DNA of 16,581 nt from NCBI GenBank assembly GCA_030613505.1, contig JAUWLW010000055.1:1-16581 (forward strand), given 5' to 3'. The DNA is from Candidatus Zixiibacteriota bacterium (lineage in GTDB: Bacteria > RBG-13-66-14 > B26-G2 > WVWN01). Made by a program: the position numbers and the translations under genes. The notes below the pieces were generated by a model that was given only the letters and a program-made list of their open reading frames with translations, ran no database searches and had not been told where the DNA came from. This document shows positions 7,082 to 14,304 of this stretch, piece after piece. Each line of letters begins with the position of its first letter. The first letter of the stretch is position 1.

Positions 7082-8616
7082 CGTTACGAGAAGAAGACGT
7101 CGAAAGCAGAGCTCTCCTGGCGGCGGACGCGGCCAAGCTGTGGGGAGCCGCTTTAATCGAACAGCTTCTCGCTTTGGTCCGGGGCGTAATCGTCCCGCGC
7201 TACCTGGGCCCGGCCCTATACGGCGCCCTGGGAGCGCTGGGCCTTATCACGAAGTACGGCGCGTACCTTCAGCTCGGCGTCACGACCGCGGTAGGCCGCG
7301 AAGTTCCGTACGCTTTGAAGCAACGGTCGACCGACCTCGCGGAGCGGCTCGCCAAGGTGGGGTATTCGTTCAATCTGTTGACGTCGGCGGCGCCGGCGGC
7401 CGTCGTCGCCATCTACGCGCTGGCGACGTGGGGCCGGTACGTCGACGTCATCTCCTGGGGGCTTTTGGCGTTCGCTTTCCTTTTGATAACGACCCGGCTC
7501 GAGACGTACTTCACGATGGTCTTTCGCGCGCGCCGCCAGTTCGGCGCCGCTTTCTTGTTCACGGCGTTTAAGGCGGTAGTCCTCTTCGCGCTGGTAGTGG
7601 GGTTCCTCTTCATGTGCGGCCTATACGGCGTCTTCGTCGGGTTGGTTATCGGCGGCGCCGTCGTCGCTGCGGTGGGGACGATTTGGACTCGAGCCGGCTC
7701 GTGGCCCTGGCCGGACTGGTCGCTGATGCGGAAACTCCTGCCGATAGGGCTGCCGCTGGCCGGCATCGGCGCCTTGGGGTTCGTCCTGCAATCGGTGGAC
7801 CGCTTAATGGTCATACACTTCTTTACGCCGCGCGACGTGGGGCACTACATTTTGGCGGTCACGGTGGTAACGTTCGTGTATTTCCTCCCGATGAACGTGG
7901 GCCAGGCGATGGCGCCGCGCATCTACGCCCTGGCGCGCGACGGCGACCGGCGCGTTTTCGAGGAGTACCTGGTCGAGCCGTCGCTCTTTGTAACCTACCT
8001 CGTCGCGTCGCTCGGCGGCCTGGTCATAATATGTTTGGTCCCGTTTATCCGGTACGTTTTGCCGGCGTACGGGCCCTCTGTCCCGGTGGTCGCGGCGCTG
8101 CTGGTGGGCATAACTTGCCAGGGCGGCGTGCAGGGGGGAGCGCATGTCCTGGTCGCGCTGGGCCGGTTCCGAACCATCGCCATGGCGCAGGGGGCGTCGC
8201 TCGTCCTCGCCTTCGCGCTCATCTGGTTCGCGGTTCGCTCGGGGTGGGGTCTGGTGGGCGTGGCGGCGGGGGCGTCGGCGGGGCTGGTCACGTTCGCGTG
8301 CGTGTTGCAGTTCTCGGCGTGGCGGCTGATGTCGCTGCCCCTCCGAACGGTCCCGCGGGCTTTCGGGTATTTATTACTACCGCCGACTGCGGTGGCGGCC
8401 GGTCTCTTCTTCGCCTTCTACGTCGGTTCTTTTCTCGTGTCGCACGTCGCGCCCGGCGCGGCGCGCACGACCGCGGACGCTTTGAATTTCGTCTTCCGCA
8501 TAACGTTGTTCTTGCCGACCGTCGCGGCCTTCGGCTTCTACGTGAACAGAGAGACGGGTTTCGTGACGAAGTTGTGGTCGCTCGTTAAGGAGAGGTTATC
8601 GGCGCGGGCGAGATAG
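7078..8616 (+). CDS. Polysaccharide flippase (Wzx/MOP superfamily)
   Basis: A 512-aa inner-membrane protein with about 12-14 hydrophobic segments. The first follows an amphipathic start (KLWGAALIEQLLALVRGVIVPRYLG), a pattern common in lipid-linked oligosaccharide flippases, where RYLGPxxYG is a familiar early signature. Its likely role is to move lipid-linked glycan units across the inner membrane. The start is TTG 7078, which overlaps the rsmB stop (TTGA) and has GGAGG (7068-7072) five bases upstream. The open frame extends further upstream, but that part is a basic shadow of rsmB, and no in-frame ATG occurs until deep inside the protein. The next gene starts two bases after the stop. The transported glycan cannot be told from sequence. 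Confidence 0.85.
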   Translation: MTLREEDVESRALLAADAAKLWGAALIEQLLALVRGVIVPRYLGPALYGALGALGLITKYGAYLQLGVTTAVGREVPYALKQRSTDLAERLAKVGYSFNLLTSAAPAAVVAIYALATWGRYVDVISWGLLAFAFLLITTRLETYFTMVFRARRQFGAAFLFTAFKAVVLFALVVGFLFMCGLYGVFVGLVIGGAVVAAVGTIWTRAGSWPWPDWSLMRKLLPIGLPLAGIGALGFVLQSVDRLMVIHFFTPRDVGHYILAVTVVTFVYFLPMNVGQAMAPRIYALARDGDRRVFEEYLVEPSLFVTYLVASLGGLVIICLVPFIRYVLPAYGPSVPVVAALLVGITCQGGVQGGAHVLVALGRFRTIAMAQGASLVLAFALIWFAVRSGWGLVGVAAGASAGLVTFACVLQFSAWRLMSLPLRTVPRAFGYLLLPPTAVAAGLFFAFYVGSFLVSHVAPGAARTTADALNFVFRITLFLPTVAAFGFYVNRETGFVTKLWSLVKERLSARAR

Positions 8617-8618
8617 CG

Positions 8619-10361
8619 TTGGTATGGAGCGACGCCACGTTGGCGCGGGCGCGGCGGGAGCGGCCCGGCACGCCGAAGGTGTCCTTCGGGTGGCGGGAGT
8701 ATCTGGGCGACGAAGCCGACGTGGCGCTGGGCGAGGACGGGCTGGACTACGCCGTCGCGTACGAGAGCTACCGCCAAGCGTCCGACATGACGCAGCGCTG
8801 GTACGTAGCCGGCGGCCGATCCTTCCTGGAGTGGGACGGCGTGCCGGTGGCCGCCGCGGCGCAGGCCGACCTCTTCAGCTTTTTTGAGCCGTGGCTGCGG
8901 CTGAGCGCCGTTTTGGAACATATACTCGCGACGCGCCGGTCCGCAAAGGTCATTTTTTTCGACGACGGCTCGACGCGGCCTTCTTTCCTGGCGGTGACGT
9001 TGGCGGCGCGCGGCGTCCCGTACGAGTCGGTGGGCGGCGGCCGCGGCGTCCGGCTCGGCCGCAGCGTCGGCCTGGCGGTGCGGCGCCGGCTTTGGCCCGC
9101 GATGTTCCTCGCGGCGCGGCGGAAAGCCTATCGGGGCCGGCCGCCGGGCCGGCTCGAGCGCCGCATGAAGCGGCCCGGCGCCGTCGTCTTTTGGGGCCAA
9201 TTCGGCCGGTTCGAGGTCGACGTGTACGAAGAATTCCGTCGGGAGTACGGCGGCGACGTGCCGTACGTCGCGGCGACGATGGCGGCGGCGCGGGGTGCCG
9301 GCCGGTACGGCATTGTTTGCGACAGCTTACTCGACCGCGTGGCGCCCATACGCGGCACGGCGCGGCTGTTGCGGCGGCTTTCGGCGGATTACGCCGCGCT
9401 CGAGCGCCGCGGCATGTTCGAGGAGTTCGGCCTCGCTCCCGGCCTCGCGGCCTTCTTCCGCGAGCACTTCCCTTTCCGGCCCGGGGCGTACCTCTCGACG
9501 CTCGCCGCTTTCGCCGCGGCCACGGAGCGCTTCCTGGCGCGGTGGCGGCCGGCGCTGGTCGTACACGTGAGCGACGTCCACATGACGGGCCGGCTCGTCG
9601 CCGCGCTGGCCGCGCGAGACGGCGTCCCGGCGCTCGTTATCCAAAACCATATCACCGGCGGCCCGACGTTCGGTTACCTCCCGCTCAGCTCCACGAAGAT
9701 GGCGGTATGGGGTCCGGTGAGCTACGACTGGATGGTGGAGGGCGGCGCGCCCCCCGAGAAGCTGGCCGTCGTCGGGTCGCCCTACGCCGCCGTGGCCGCG
9801 CGTAGTTCGGAGAGCGTCGGCGTCGAAATAAAAGAACGGCGCGCGGTAGTCGTCGCGACGAACAACTACGACCCGGACGTCAACCGCGTCCTGGCGTTGG
9901 CGTGTGCCGCGTACGCGAAAGAGCGCGGGTTGCCGCTCGTCTTCCGGCCGCACCCCGCGGAGTCGGAGGCGCCGTATCGCGCCGTTATCCGGAAGACGGC
10001 CCCGGCGGACGCCGCCGTCGCCCGCGACGCGCCGTTGGCGGAGGTTCTGGCCGGGGCGGCCGTCGTCGTCGCGAGCCACTCCGGCGTGGGCGTGGATGCC
10101 GTCGTGGCGGGCGTTCCGCTGGTCCACGTGAACTTGCTGGCGGGCGTGCCCGACTACATACCGTACGTGGAGTACGGCGCCGCGGTCGGCGTGCGCGACG
10201 CCCGGGATCTCCCGGCCGCGCTCGACGACGTCCTGGCGTCGCCGCCGGACCGCTTCGACGCCGGCCGCGAGGCCTTCGCCCGGGCGTACCTCGGCTCGGA
10301 AGCCGGCGACCCGTTCGCGAACATAGCGGCGCTCGCGCGCGAGCTGGAGGCCTCTAAGTGA
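8619..10361 (+). CDS. GT-B-like surface-carbohydrate transferase
   Basis: A 580-aa cytoplasmic protein with two Rossmann-like halves. The C-terminal half resembles the nucleotide-binding side of CDP-glycerol glycerophosphotransferases, capsule synthesis proteins and UDP-GlcNAc 2-epimerase-like folds. RPHPAESE at 443-450 is followed by ASHSGVGVDAVVAGVP at 485-500, the usual pattern of a nucleotide-sugar or CDP-alcohol site. VIQNHITGGPTFGYLP (340-355) and VWGP then VVGSP (363-388) are also typical of that group. Acceptor and donor are unknown. The start is TTG 8619, two bases after the flippase stop. No good ribosome binding site precedes it and the first in-frame ATG is near residue 57, so translational coupling is likely. 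The stop overlaps the next gene (GTGA). Confidence 0.7.
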   Translation: MVWSDATLARARRERPGTPKVSFGWREYLGDEADVALGEDGLDYAVAYESYRQASDMTQRWYVAGGRSFLEWDGVPVAAAAQADLFSFFEPWLRLSAVLEHILATRRSAKVIFFDDGSTRPSFLAVTLAARGVPYESVGGGRGVRLGRSVGLAVRRRLWPAMFLAARRKAYRGRPPGRLERRMKRPGAVVFWGQFGRFEVDVYEEFRREYGGDVPYVAATMAAARGAGRYGIVCDSLLDRVAPIRGTARLLRRLSADYAALERRGMFEEFGLAPGLAAFFREHFPFRPGAYLSTLAAFAAATERFLARWRPALVVHVSDVHMTGRLVAALAARDGVPALVIQNHITGGPTFGYLPLSSTKMAVWGPVSYDWMVEGGAPPEKLAVVGSPYAAVAARSSESVGVEIKERRAVVVATNNYDPDVNRVLALACAAYAKERGLPLVFRPHPAESEAPYRAVIRKTAPADAAVARDAPLAEVLAGAAVVVASHSGVGVDAVVAGVPLVHVNLLAGVPDYIPYVEYGAAVGVRDARDLPAALDDVLASPPDRFDAGREAFARAYLGSEAGDPFANIAALARELEASK

Positions 10362-11302
10362 CCGCGCCCACGGTATCGGCCGTCGTCGTCAGCTACAACT
10401 GCGCGGACCTTCTCCGCGCGGCGCTCGCGTCGCTGCTAGGCCAGGAGGTCGCCGGCGGCCTGGAGGTCGTCGTCGTCGACAACGCCTCTACTGACGGCAG
10501 CGCCGCGGCGGCCGGCGAGTACGGCGTGGAGGTCGTCGCGCTCGAGCGCAACGTCGGCTTCGCCGCGGCCAACAACGTCGGCGCCCGCCGCGCGCGGAGC
10601 GAGCTCCTGCTATTCGCCAATCCCGACGTGGAGACACCGCCCGGTGTGGTAACCGCGCTTAGCGATTTTCTGGGAAAGAATACGGCGGCCGCGGCGGCCG
10701 GGCCCAAGCTCGTAGGCCGAGACGGCGGCCTCCAGCGTTTCTGCGCCCGGAAATTCCCCACGGCCCTTAACTTATTATTCCTCGTCTCCGGCCTGGAGGA
10801 GTCGCGCTGGGCCGGTTCGTCGCTGGCGCACCGCTACTACCCGGCGCGTTATTACGAGCGGGGGCCGGCGCCGGCGGATGCGTTGGCGGGCGCGTTTATG
10901 CTCGTGCGGCGTTCCACGTTCGAGGAAGTGGGGGGGTTCGACGAGGGTTACTTCTTATATGGCGAGGACTTGGACCTCTGCCGCCGGCTGAGGGCGGCGG
11001 GCGGCGAGATATGGTACGTGCCCGCTGGGCCGGTGCGCCACTACACCGGCGGCAGCCGGCGGACGCCGAACCCGGTCGTGGTGGCCGAGTCGCACCGGAG
11101 CGCGGCCCGCTACGCGCGCCGCTGGCACGGCCGCCTCGCCGCGGCGGCGGTTCGCGTCGTTTCCAAGTCGTCGCTGTGGGGAAGGCGCTTGTCGTTCGCG
11201 GCCGCGAGCCCGTTGGGGGAGGGGGCGCGCCGCCGAGCGCGGTTTTACGCCGACGTGCTGGCGGAGTATCGCTGGCGAGAGGAAGCCGCCCCCGCGCCCT
11301 AA
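10358..11302 (+). CDS. GT2-family glycosyltransferase (rhamnosyltransferase-like)
   Basis: A 314-aa family-2 glycosyltransferase. The GT-A fold opens with SAVVVSYNCADLL (7-19), then VVDNASTDGS (39-48), the first nucleotide-sugar contact. NVGFAAANN (65-73) and ANPDVE (87-92) are the DXD-region equivalents of WbbL-like rhamnosyltransferases. GGFDEGYFLYGEDLDLCRRL (192-211) holds the catalytic-base ED. No membrane segment is evident. It probably adds one sugar to a growing lipid-linked glycan on the cytoplasmic face. The GTG start overlaps the upstream stop by four bases. The stop TAA (11300-11302) overlaps the stop of the convergent signal peptidase gene, leaving no terminator between them. Donor sugar is not predictable. 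Confidence 0.88.
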   Translation: MTAPTVSAVVVSYNCADLLRAALASLLGQEVAGGLEVVVVDNASTDGSAAAAGEYGVEVVALERNVGFAAANNVGARRARSELLLFANPDVETPPGVVTALSDFLGKNTAAAAAGPKLVGRDGGLQRFCARKFPTALNLLFLVSGLEESRWAGSSLAHRYYPARYYERGPAPADALAGAFMLVRRSTFEEVGGFDEGYFLYGEDLDLCRRLRAAGGEIWYVPAGPVRHYTGGSRRTPNPVVVAESHRSAARYARRWHGRLAAAAVRVVSKSSLWGRRLSFAAASPLGEGARRRARFYADVLAEYRWREEAAPAP

Positions 11303-12066
11303 TGCAGGAGGCCGACGAGCTTGCCCATCCGGGACCACCGGATGCGGCGGTCGAAGCGCCACGGCGACACCGGCTCGAAGTCCCACCCCAGCCGCATCTC
11401 CTCGCCGCCGCCGCTGCACTGCCACCCGTCGTCCGCGCGGGCGATGGGGGTCCCGTGTTTGGGGCACGTCGTGGGCGTGAGCGAAAAGTAAATAATCTCG
11501 GCTTTGGCGGTGACGTACTTTCGCGGCACCGGCCCGATGAAGCGGCTGTCGGCCGAGTCGTAGCGGTTGTCGCCCATGACGAAGTATCGGTCGGGCGGGA
11601 CTTCGTATGGGCCCCAGTCGCCGCCGGCGTCGGTTTTAACGTACGGCTCGTCGACGGCTTTGCCGTTCCGGTGCAGCACGCCGTCCTTTATCTCCAAGTT
11701 GTCGCCCGGGCACCCCACCACCCTTTTAATGAGTAGGCGGGGGCCGGTGCGGCTCTCTCCCAAAATATTGCGCAAGAAGAATCGGACGGCCTGCCCCGGC
11801 GTCATGTCGCGGTAGGGGAATATGAACGTGATGATCTCGCCCGGGCGCGGGTCGCGGAAGTGGTACATGACCTTCTCAGCCAGGATGTAGTCGCCGACGA
11901 GGAGCGTATCCTTGTCCGAGCCGGACGGTATGACGTTGGCCTCGACCACCCACAGCCGAATGACGACGAACGCGACGACGATGATTATTACGTCGCGTAT
12001 AGTCCTGTAAACCGGGCCGGGCTTCTTCTTTTCTTTGCGGGGGGAGCTCAACTTTTTTTTAGCCAT
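11299..12066 (-). CDS. lepB: Signal peptidase I
   Basis: A 255-aa inner-membrane serine protease that removes signal peptides from exported proteins. It has a basic cytoplasmic N-terminus (1-24), one membrane segment (25-41), then the catalytic box at 47-59. Ser50 is the expected nucleophile but is followed by Asp51, where almost all family members have Met (PSGSM). Lys114 in LLIKRVVGCPGD is the general base, and GDNRYDSADSRFIGPV (165-180) is the conserved box E. A late segment (about 197-232) has Cys201, His204 and Cys217 in a CPKHG...WQCSG arrangement that looks like half a zinc ribbon, not usual in this family. The C-terminus (IRWSRMGKLVGLL) is normal. The start overlaps the end of the upstream small gene by eight bases. 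Confidence 0.88.
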   Translation of the reverse strand: MAKKKLSSPRKEKKKPGPVYRTIRDVIIIVVAFVVIRLWVVEANVIPSGSDKDTLLVGDYILAEKVMYHFRDPRPGEIITFIFPYRDMTPGQAVRFFLRNILGESRTGPRLLIKRVVGCPGDNLEIKDGVLHRNGKAVDEPYVKTDAGGDWGPYEVPPDRYFVMGDNRYDSADSRFIGPVPRKYVTAKAEIIYFSLTPTTCPKHGTPIARADDGWQCSGGGEEMRLGWDFEPVSPWRFDRRIRWSRMGKLVGLLH

Positions 12067-12412
12067 TTTTCCGTTCGTTTCTTTTAGAACGCGGCGTTTT
12101 TCGCCGCGGCGCGAGGTGCATTCCCGCGGCGAGGTCCGTTTCCGTAAAAGGGCGGGGGCCGGCGCTCTTTACGCCGTGGCGGCGTTCGAAGTAGGCGAGT
12201 AGGGCTTCTACGTCGTCGCGGTAGGCGGGCGCGGCCCAGGCCGCGAACGAGCCGGCGCGGCCGTCCATCTTGGAACGCAGTTGGAGGCTACCCTCGTAGC
12301 CGTCGCAGACGGCGATCACCGCGCCCTCCGCCTCGGCCGGTATTTCCAGCTCCCAGACCAGGATGTCGCCCGGGGGCGCGGCCGGCGGTTTGTAACGTTC
12401 CGTAAAGCTCAC
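12059..12412 (-). CDS. Small DUF4911-like protein between mltG and lepB
   Basis: A 117-aa protein read from GTG 12412, which overlaps the mltG stop (GTGA). Its own stop lies eight bases inside lepB. The double overlap and good protein-like composition support a real gene although the same frame runs open much further upstream as a shadow of mltG. Residues about 17-76 (ILVWELEIPAEAEG, VCDGYEGSLQLRS, then a predicted helix around LLAYF) resemble the small DUF4911 domain, which has an EGYDGL-like core. I am only moderately sure of that match. The last 25 residues are basic and probably disordered. There is no signal peptide or membrane segment, so a cytoplasmic location is likely. Function is unknown. 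Confidence 0.65.
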   Translation of the reverse strand: MSFTERYKPPAAPPGDILVWELEIPAEAEGAVIAVCDGYEGSLQLRSKMDGRAGSFAAWAAPAYRDDVEALLAYFERRHGVKSAGPRPFTETDLAAGMHLAPRRKTPRSKRNERKNG

Positions 12413-13410
12413 CGTTTCCCCAATTTCTTGTTTTTTTCGGCGCGCGCCGCCAGGTGGCCCCGCAGCGTTTTGCTGAACGTATGGCTGCCGTCGCCGTTGG
12501 AGACGAAGAACAGGTAGTCGGTCTGGGCGGGGTCGAGCGCCGCCATGAGCGACGCGCGGCCGGGCGAGCTTATGGGCCCGGGCGGCAGGCCGGCGTGTAT
12601 ATAAGTGTTGTAGGGCGAGTCCACTTTCAAGTCCTGTATCGTCAAACGGTCCACGTCGCCGCCCAGGGCGTATATCACGGTGGCGCAGGACTCGAGCCTC
12701 ATCCCGCGCGCCAGGCGGTTGTAAAATACCGACGCCACCAGCGGCCGCTCCTCGTCCAGCAGCGCTTCGCGTTCCACGATGGAGGCGAGCGTGACCGCGT
12801 CTTGCAGCGACCGGCCCGGCTCGCCGGCGCGCGCGAGGCCGTCCGGGCCGAGGACTTCGAAGAAGCGGTCGACCATCGTCGCCACTACGTCTTCCGGGCC
12901 GGCGTCGCCGTTGATTTCGTACGTGTCGCCGAAGAGGTACCCCTCCAGGTCGTCGGTCGGCACGCGGCCCCGCGGGTCTCCCCGGCGGCAGGCCTCCAGG
13001 AACTCCTCGGCCGAGCATATCCCCGCCGCCTCGACGACGCGGGCCGTCTTTCTCTTATCGTACCCCTCGGGCACCGTAAACTTGACGACGTGTACGCGGC
13101 CCGCGGCCAGCGCCGCGGCGACGGCCGGGATGCCGTCCTCACTGGATAATACGTATTCGCCGGCCTGAAGTTTCCCGTCGAGGCCGTTCAGGCGGCAGTA
13201 CCACACGAAGGGGCTCGCGTCGGCGATTACGCCGTCTTCGGCCAAAAGGGTCGCGATTTCGGCCGTAGTGTAACCCGGCGGGACCACCACCGTTTTGGTG
13301 ACGGCCGGCTCCGGCTTGCGCTTTATCGCGGCTTCGTAGTATTTATAGACAGCGGCGCCGGCGGCTACCACGGCCGCGACGAGTACCAGAACGATTAGGC
13401 CTTTCTTCAT
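12409..13410 (-). CDS. mltG: Endolytic murein transglycosylase MltG (YceG-like)
   Basis: A 333-aa inner-membrane-anchored lytic transglycosylase that cuts nascent peptidoglycan and is thought to end glycan strands. A single membrane anchor (4-23) is followed by a LysM-like subdomain (about 40-110, VVVPPGYTTAEIATLL, then LQAGEYVL) and the YceG catalytic domain. The catalytic Glu is Glu213 in ASIVEREA, the equivalent of E. coli Glu218. The SPYNTYIHAGLPPGPISSPG segment (265-284) and FVSNGDGSHTFSKT (302-315) are diagnostic. At 239-245 it reads LESCATV where many homologues read LQSDPTV. The length is usual. The start is ATG 13410; no strong ribosome binding site is seen. The small gene begins in its stop codon, and lepB follows. 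Confidence 0.92.
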   Translation of the reverse strand: MKKGLIVLVLVAAVVAAGAAVYKYYEAAIKRKPEPAVTKTVVVPPGYTTAEIATLLAEDGVIADASPFVWYCRLNGLDGKLQAGEYVLSSEDGIPAVAAALAAGRVHVVKFTVPEGYDKRKTARVVEAAGICSAEEFLEACRRGDPRGRVPTDDLEGYLFGDTYEINGDAGPEDVVATMVDRFFEVLGPDGLARAGEPGRSLQDAVTLASIVEREALLDEERPLVASVFYNRLARGMRLESCATVIYALGGDVDRLTIQDLKVDSPYNTYIHAGLPPGPISSPGRASLMAALDPAQTDYLFFVSNGDGSHTFSKTLRGHLAARAEKNKKLGKR

Positions 13411-13430
13411 CGCCCACTCGCTGGTTCGGC

Positions 13431-13436
13431 ATTATA
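13431..13436 (-). promoter_or_regulatory. Candidate -10 box for mltG
   Basis: The minus strand reads a perfect TATAAT here, inside a T-rich run, about 20 bases upstream of the mltG ATG. No recognisable -35 box lies 16-18 nt upstream, because that position falls in the hairpin at 13446-13466. It could be an activator-dependent promoter, or just the T-tract of that hairpin. Confidence 0.35.
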
Positions 13437-13466
13437 AAAAGGCCACCGCGGCGACGTACGCCGCGG
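13436..13466 (-). terminator. Hairpin after rex, possible weak terminator
   Basis: An 8-bp perfect inverted repeat, CCGCGGCG (13446-13453) and CGCCGCGG (13459-13466), with a 5-nt loop lies 38 nt beyond the rex stop. On the minus strand it is followed, after five unpaired bases, by TTTTT (13440-13436). The offset makes it a less than ideal terminator. It may reduce read-through from rex into mltG. Confidence 0.5.
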
Positions 13467-13504
13467 CTGCATATTATTATTACCGTAACTCACGCCGCGC
13501 CGAT

Positions 13505-14146
13505 TTACCCGTGCTCGCCGGCGTTGGTCGCGTAGTACGAGAGCCACTCTAGCTCCATCGCGAGGTCGACCCGTTTCACCGTCACGTAGGGAGGCGTTAT
13601 GACGCGCCCGGGCGCGAACGACAATATCGACTTCAGGCCGCCCGAGACGAACGCGTCGCAGGCCTCCTGCGCGCCGGCCGCCGGGACCGCGATGATGCCT
13701 ATCTCGGCGCCGCTCTCCGGGAGGACCGACGGCGCCTCCGCGACGTCGTATATCTTCACGCCCTCCCACGTCTGGCCTATCTTCGCCGGGTCCTTGTCGA
13801 AAGCGATTACGACGTCGAAGCCCTGCTTTTTAAAACCGTTGTAAGCCAGCAGCGCGTAACCGAGATAGCCCACGCCCGCGAGCGCCACCTCCCACCGGCG
13901 GTTTATGCCCAGGATCGTCGCGATTTCGTTATAAAGGTTTTCGACGTAGTACCCTCGCCCGGGCACGCCGAACTGGCCGAAGTACGCGAGGTCTTTACGT
14001 ATTTGGGCCGCGGTCAAACCTATCTGCTCGGCCAGTTTCTCGGAGGAAGTTGTGACGACGCCCTCGTTGCGTAACTTCTGTAGCGCCCGGACGTACACCG
14101 ACAAGCGGGAGACGGTAGTGCCGGGTATCTTTTTGGGCCTCGCCAT
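13505..14146 (-). CDS. rex: Redox-sensing transcriptional repressor Rex
   Basis: A 213-aa DNA-binding sensor of the NADH/NAD+ ratio. It usually represses fermentation and alternative respiratory genes until NADH builds up. The N-terminal winged helix (about 1-80) contains SRLSVYVRALQKL (13-25) and the recognition segment AAQIRKDLAYFGQFG (46-60), with PGRGY after it, close to the family consensus. The Rossmann domain has GVGYLG (91-96), followed by the acidic end of strand 2 in VVIAFDKDP. The C-terminal domain-swapped helix (about 198-207) is present. Length is normal. The ATG at 14146 lacks a clear ribosome binding site. A perfect consensus promoter lies 80 bases upstream, and a half-matching Rex-type palindrome lies in the leader, so autoregulation is plausible. 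Confidence 0.93.
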   Translation of the reverse strand: MARPKKIPGTTVSRLSVYVRALQKLRNEGVVTTSSEKLAEQIGLTAAQIRKDLAYFGQFGVPGRGYYVENLYNEIATILGINRRWEVALAGVGYLGYALLAYNGFKKQGFDVVIAFDKDPAKIGQTWEGVKIYDVAEAPSVLPESGAEIGIIAVPAAGAQEACDAFVSGGLKSILSFAPGRVITPPYVTVKRVDLAMELEWLSYYATNAGEHG

Positions 14147-14161
14147 TACGGCTTGGGAATA

Positions 14162-14177
14162 TGTGAAAAAGTTATCA
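14162..14177 (-). promoter_or_regulatory. Candidate Rex operator in the rex leader
   Basis: The plus strand reads TGTGAAAAAGTTATCA. Rex sites in several phyla follow TGTGAA-N4-TTCACA. The left half matches fully and the right half at four of six positions. It sits 16 bases upstream of the rex start codon, downstream of the promoter, where binding would block elongation. Confidence 0.35.
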
Positions 14178-14198
14178 GACTACGTTAAAAAATAAAGC

Positions 14199-14211
14199 CG
14201 TTTCGTAAACG
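14199..14211. promoter_or_regulatory. Palindrome CGTTTCGTAAACG in the rex leader
   Basis: Perfect 5-bp arms around a 3-nt centre, just downstream of the predicted rex transcription start (about +8 to +20). It lies in an A/T-rich patch in otherwise GC-rich DNA. It could be an operator for Rex or another factor; no consensus is matched. Confidence 0.3.
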
Positions 14212-14225
14212 TGCTTCGCGGATAG

Positions 14226-14254
14226 ATTATAGACGGTAGCGTTGCTTTTGTCAA
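14226..14254 (-). promoter_or_regulatory. Perfect consensus sigma-70-type promoter for rex
   Basis: On the minus strand TTGACA (14254-14249) and TATAAT (14231-14226) are both perfect and separated by exactly 17 nt. Transcription would begin near 14219, giving a leader of about 73 nt before the rex ATG. All 12 consensus bases at the ideal spacing are very unlikely by chance in such GC-rich DNA. Confidence 0.88.
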
Positions 14255-14283
14255 TATTTTTTAGCGGGCGCCGTCCTTGACCC

Positions 14284-14304
14284 GGTAATACCGTTATGAT
14301 AACC
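14284..14304. promoter_or_regulatory. Two abutting small palindromes before the cyclase gene
   Basis: GGTAATACC (14284-14292) and TTATGATAA (14294-14302) are each perfect 4+1+4 inverted repeats one base apart. Together they make an imperfect larger inverted repeat, GGTxAT to ATxACC. TATGAT (14295-14300) also resembles a -10 box, placing a start near 14307 and favouring ATG 14320 as the cyclase start. No matching -35 box is seen, so this may be an operator-promoter overlap or chance. Confidence 0.3.

Noticed and set aside
12413-13018. Upstream extension of the 117-aa gene to a longer minus-strand frame
   Set aside because: The extra part is an Arg/Gly-rich shadow inside mltG. The GTG at 12412 overlapping the mltG stop is a more natural start.
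14277-14300. TTGACC and TATGAT as a promoter for the cyclase gene
   Set aside because: The spacer is only 12 nt, too short for a sigma-70-type promoter; TATGAT is kept only as a weak -10 candidate.
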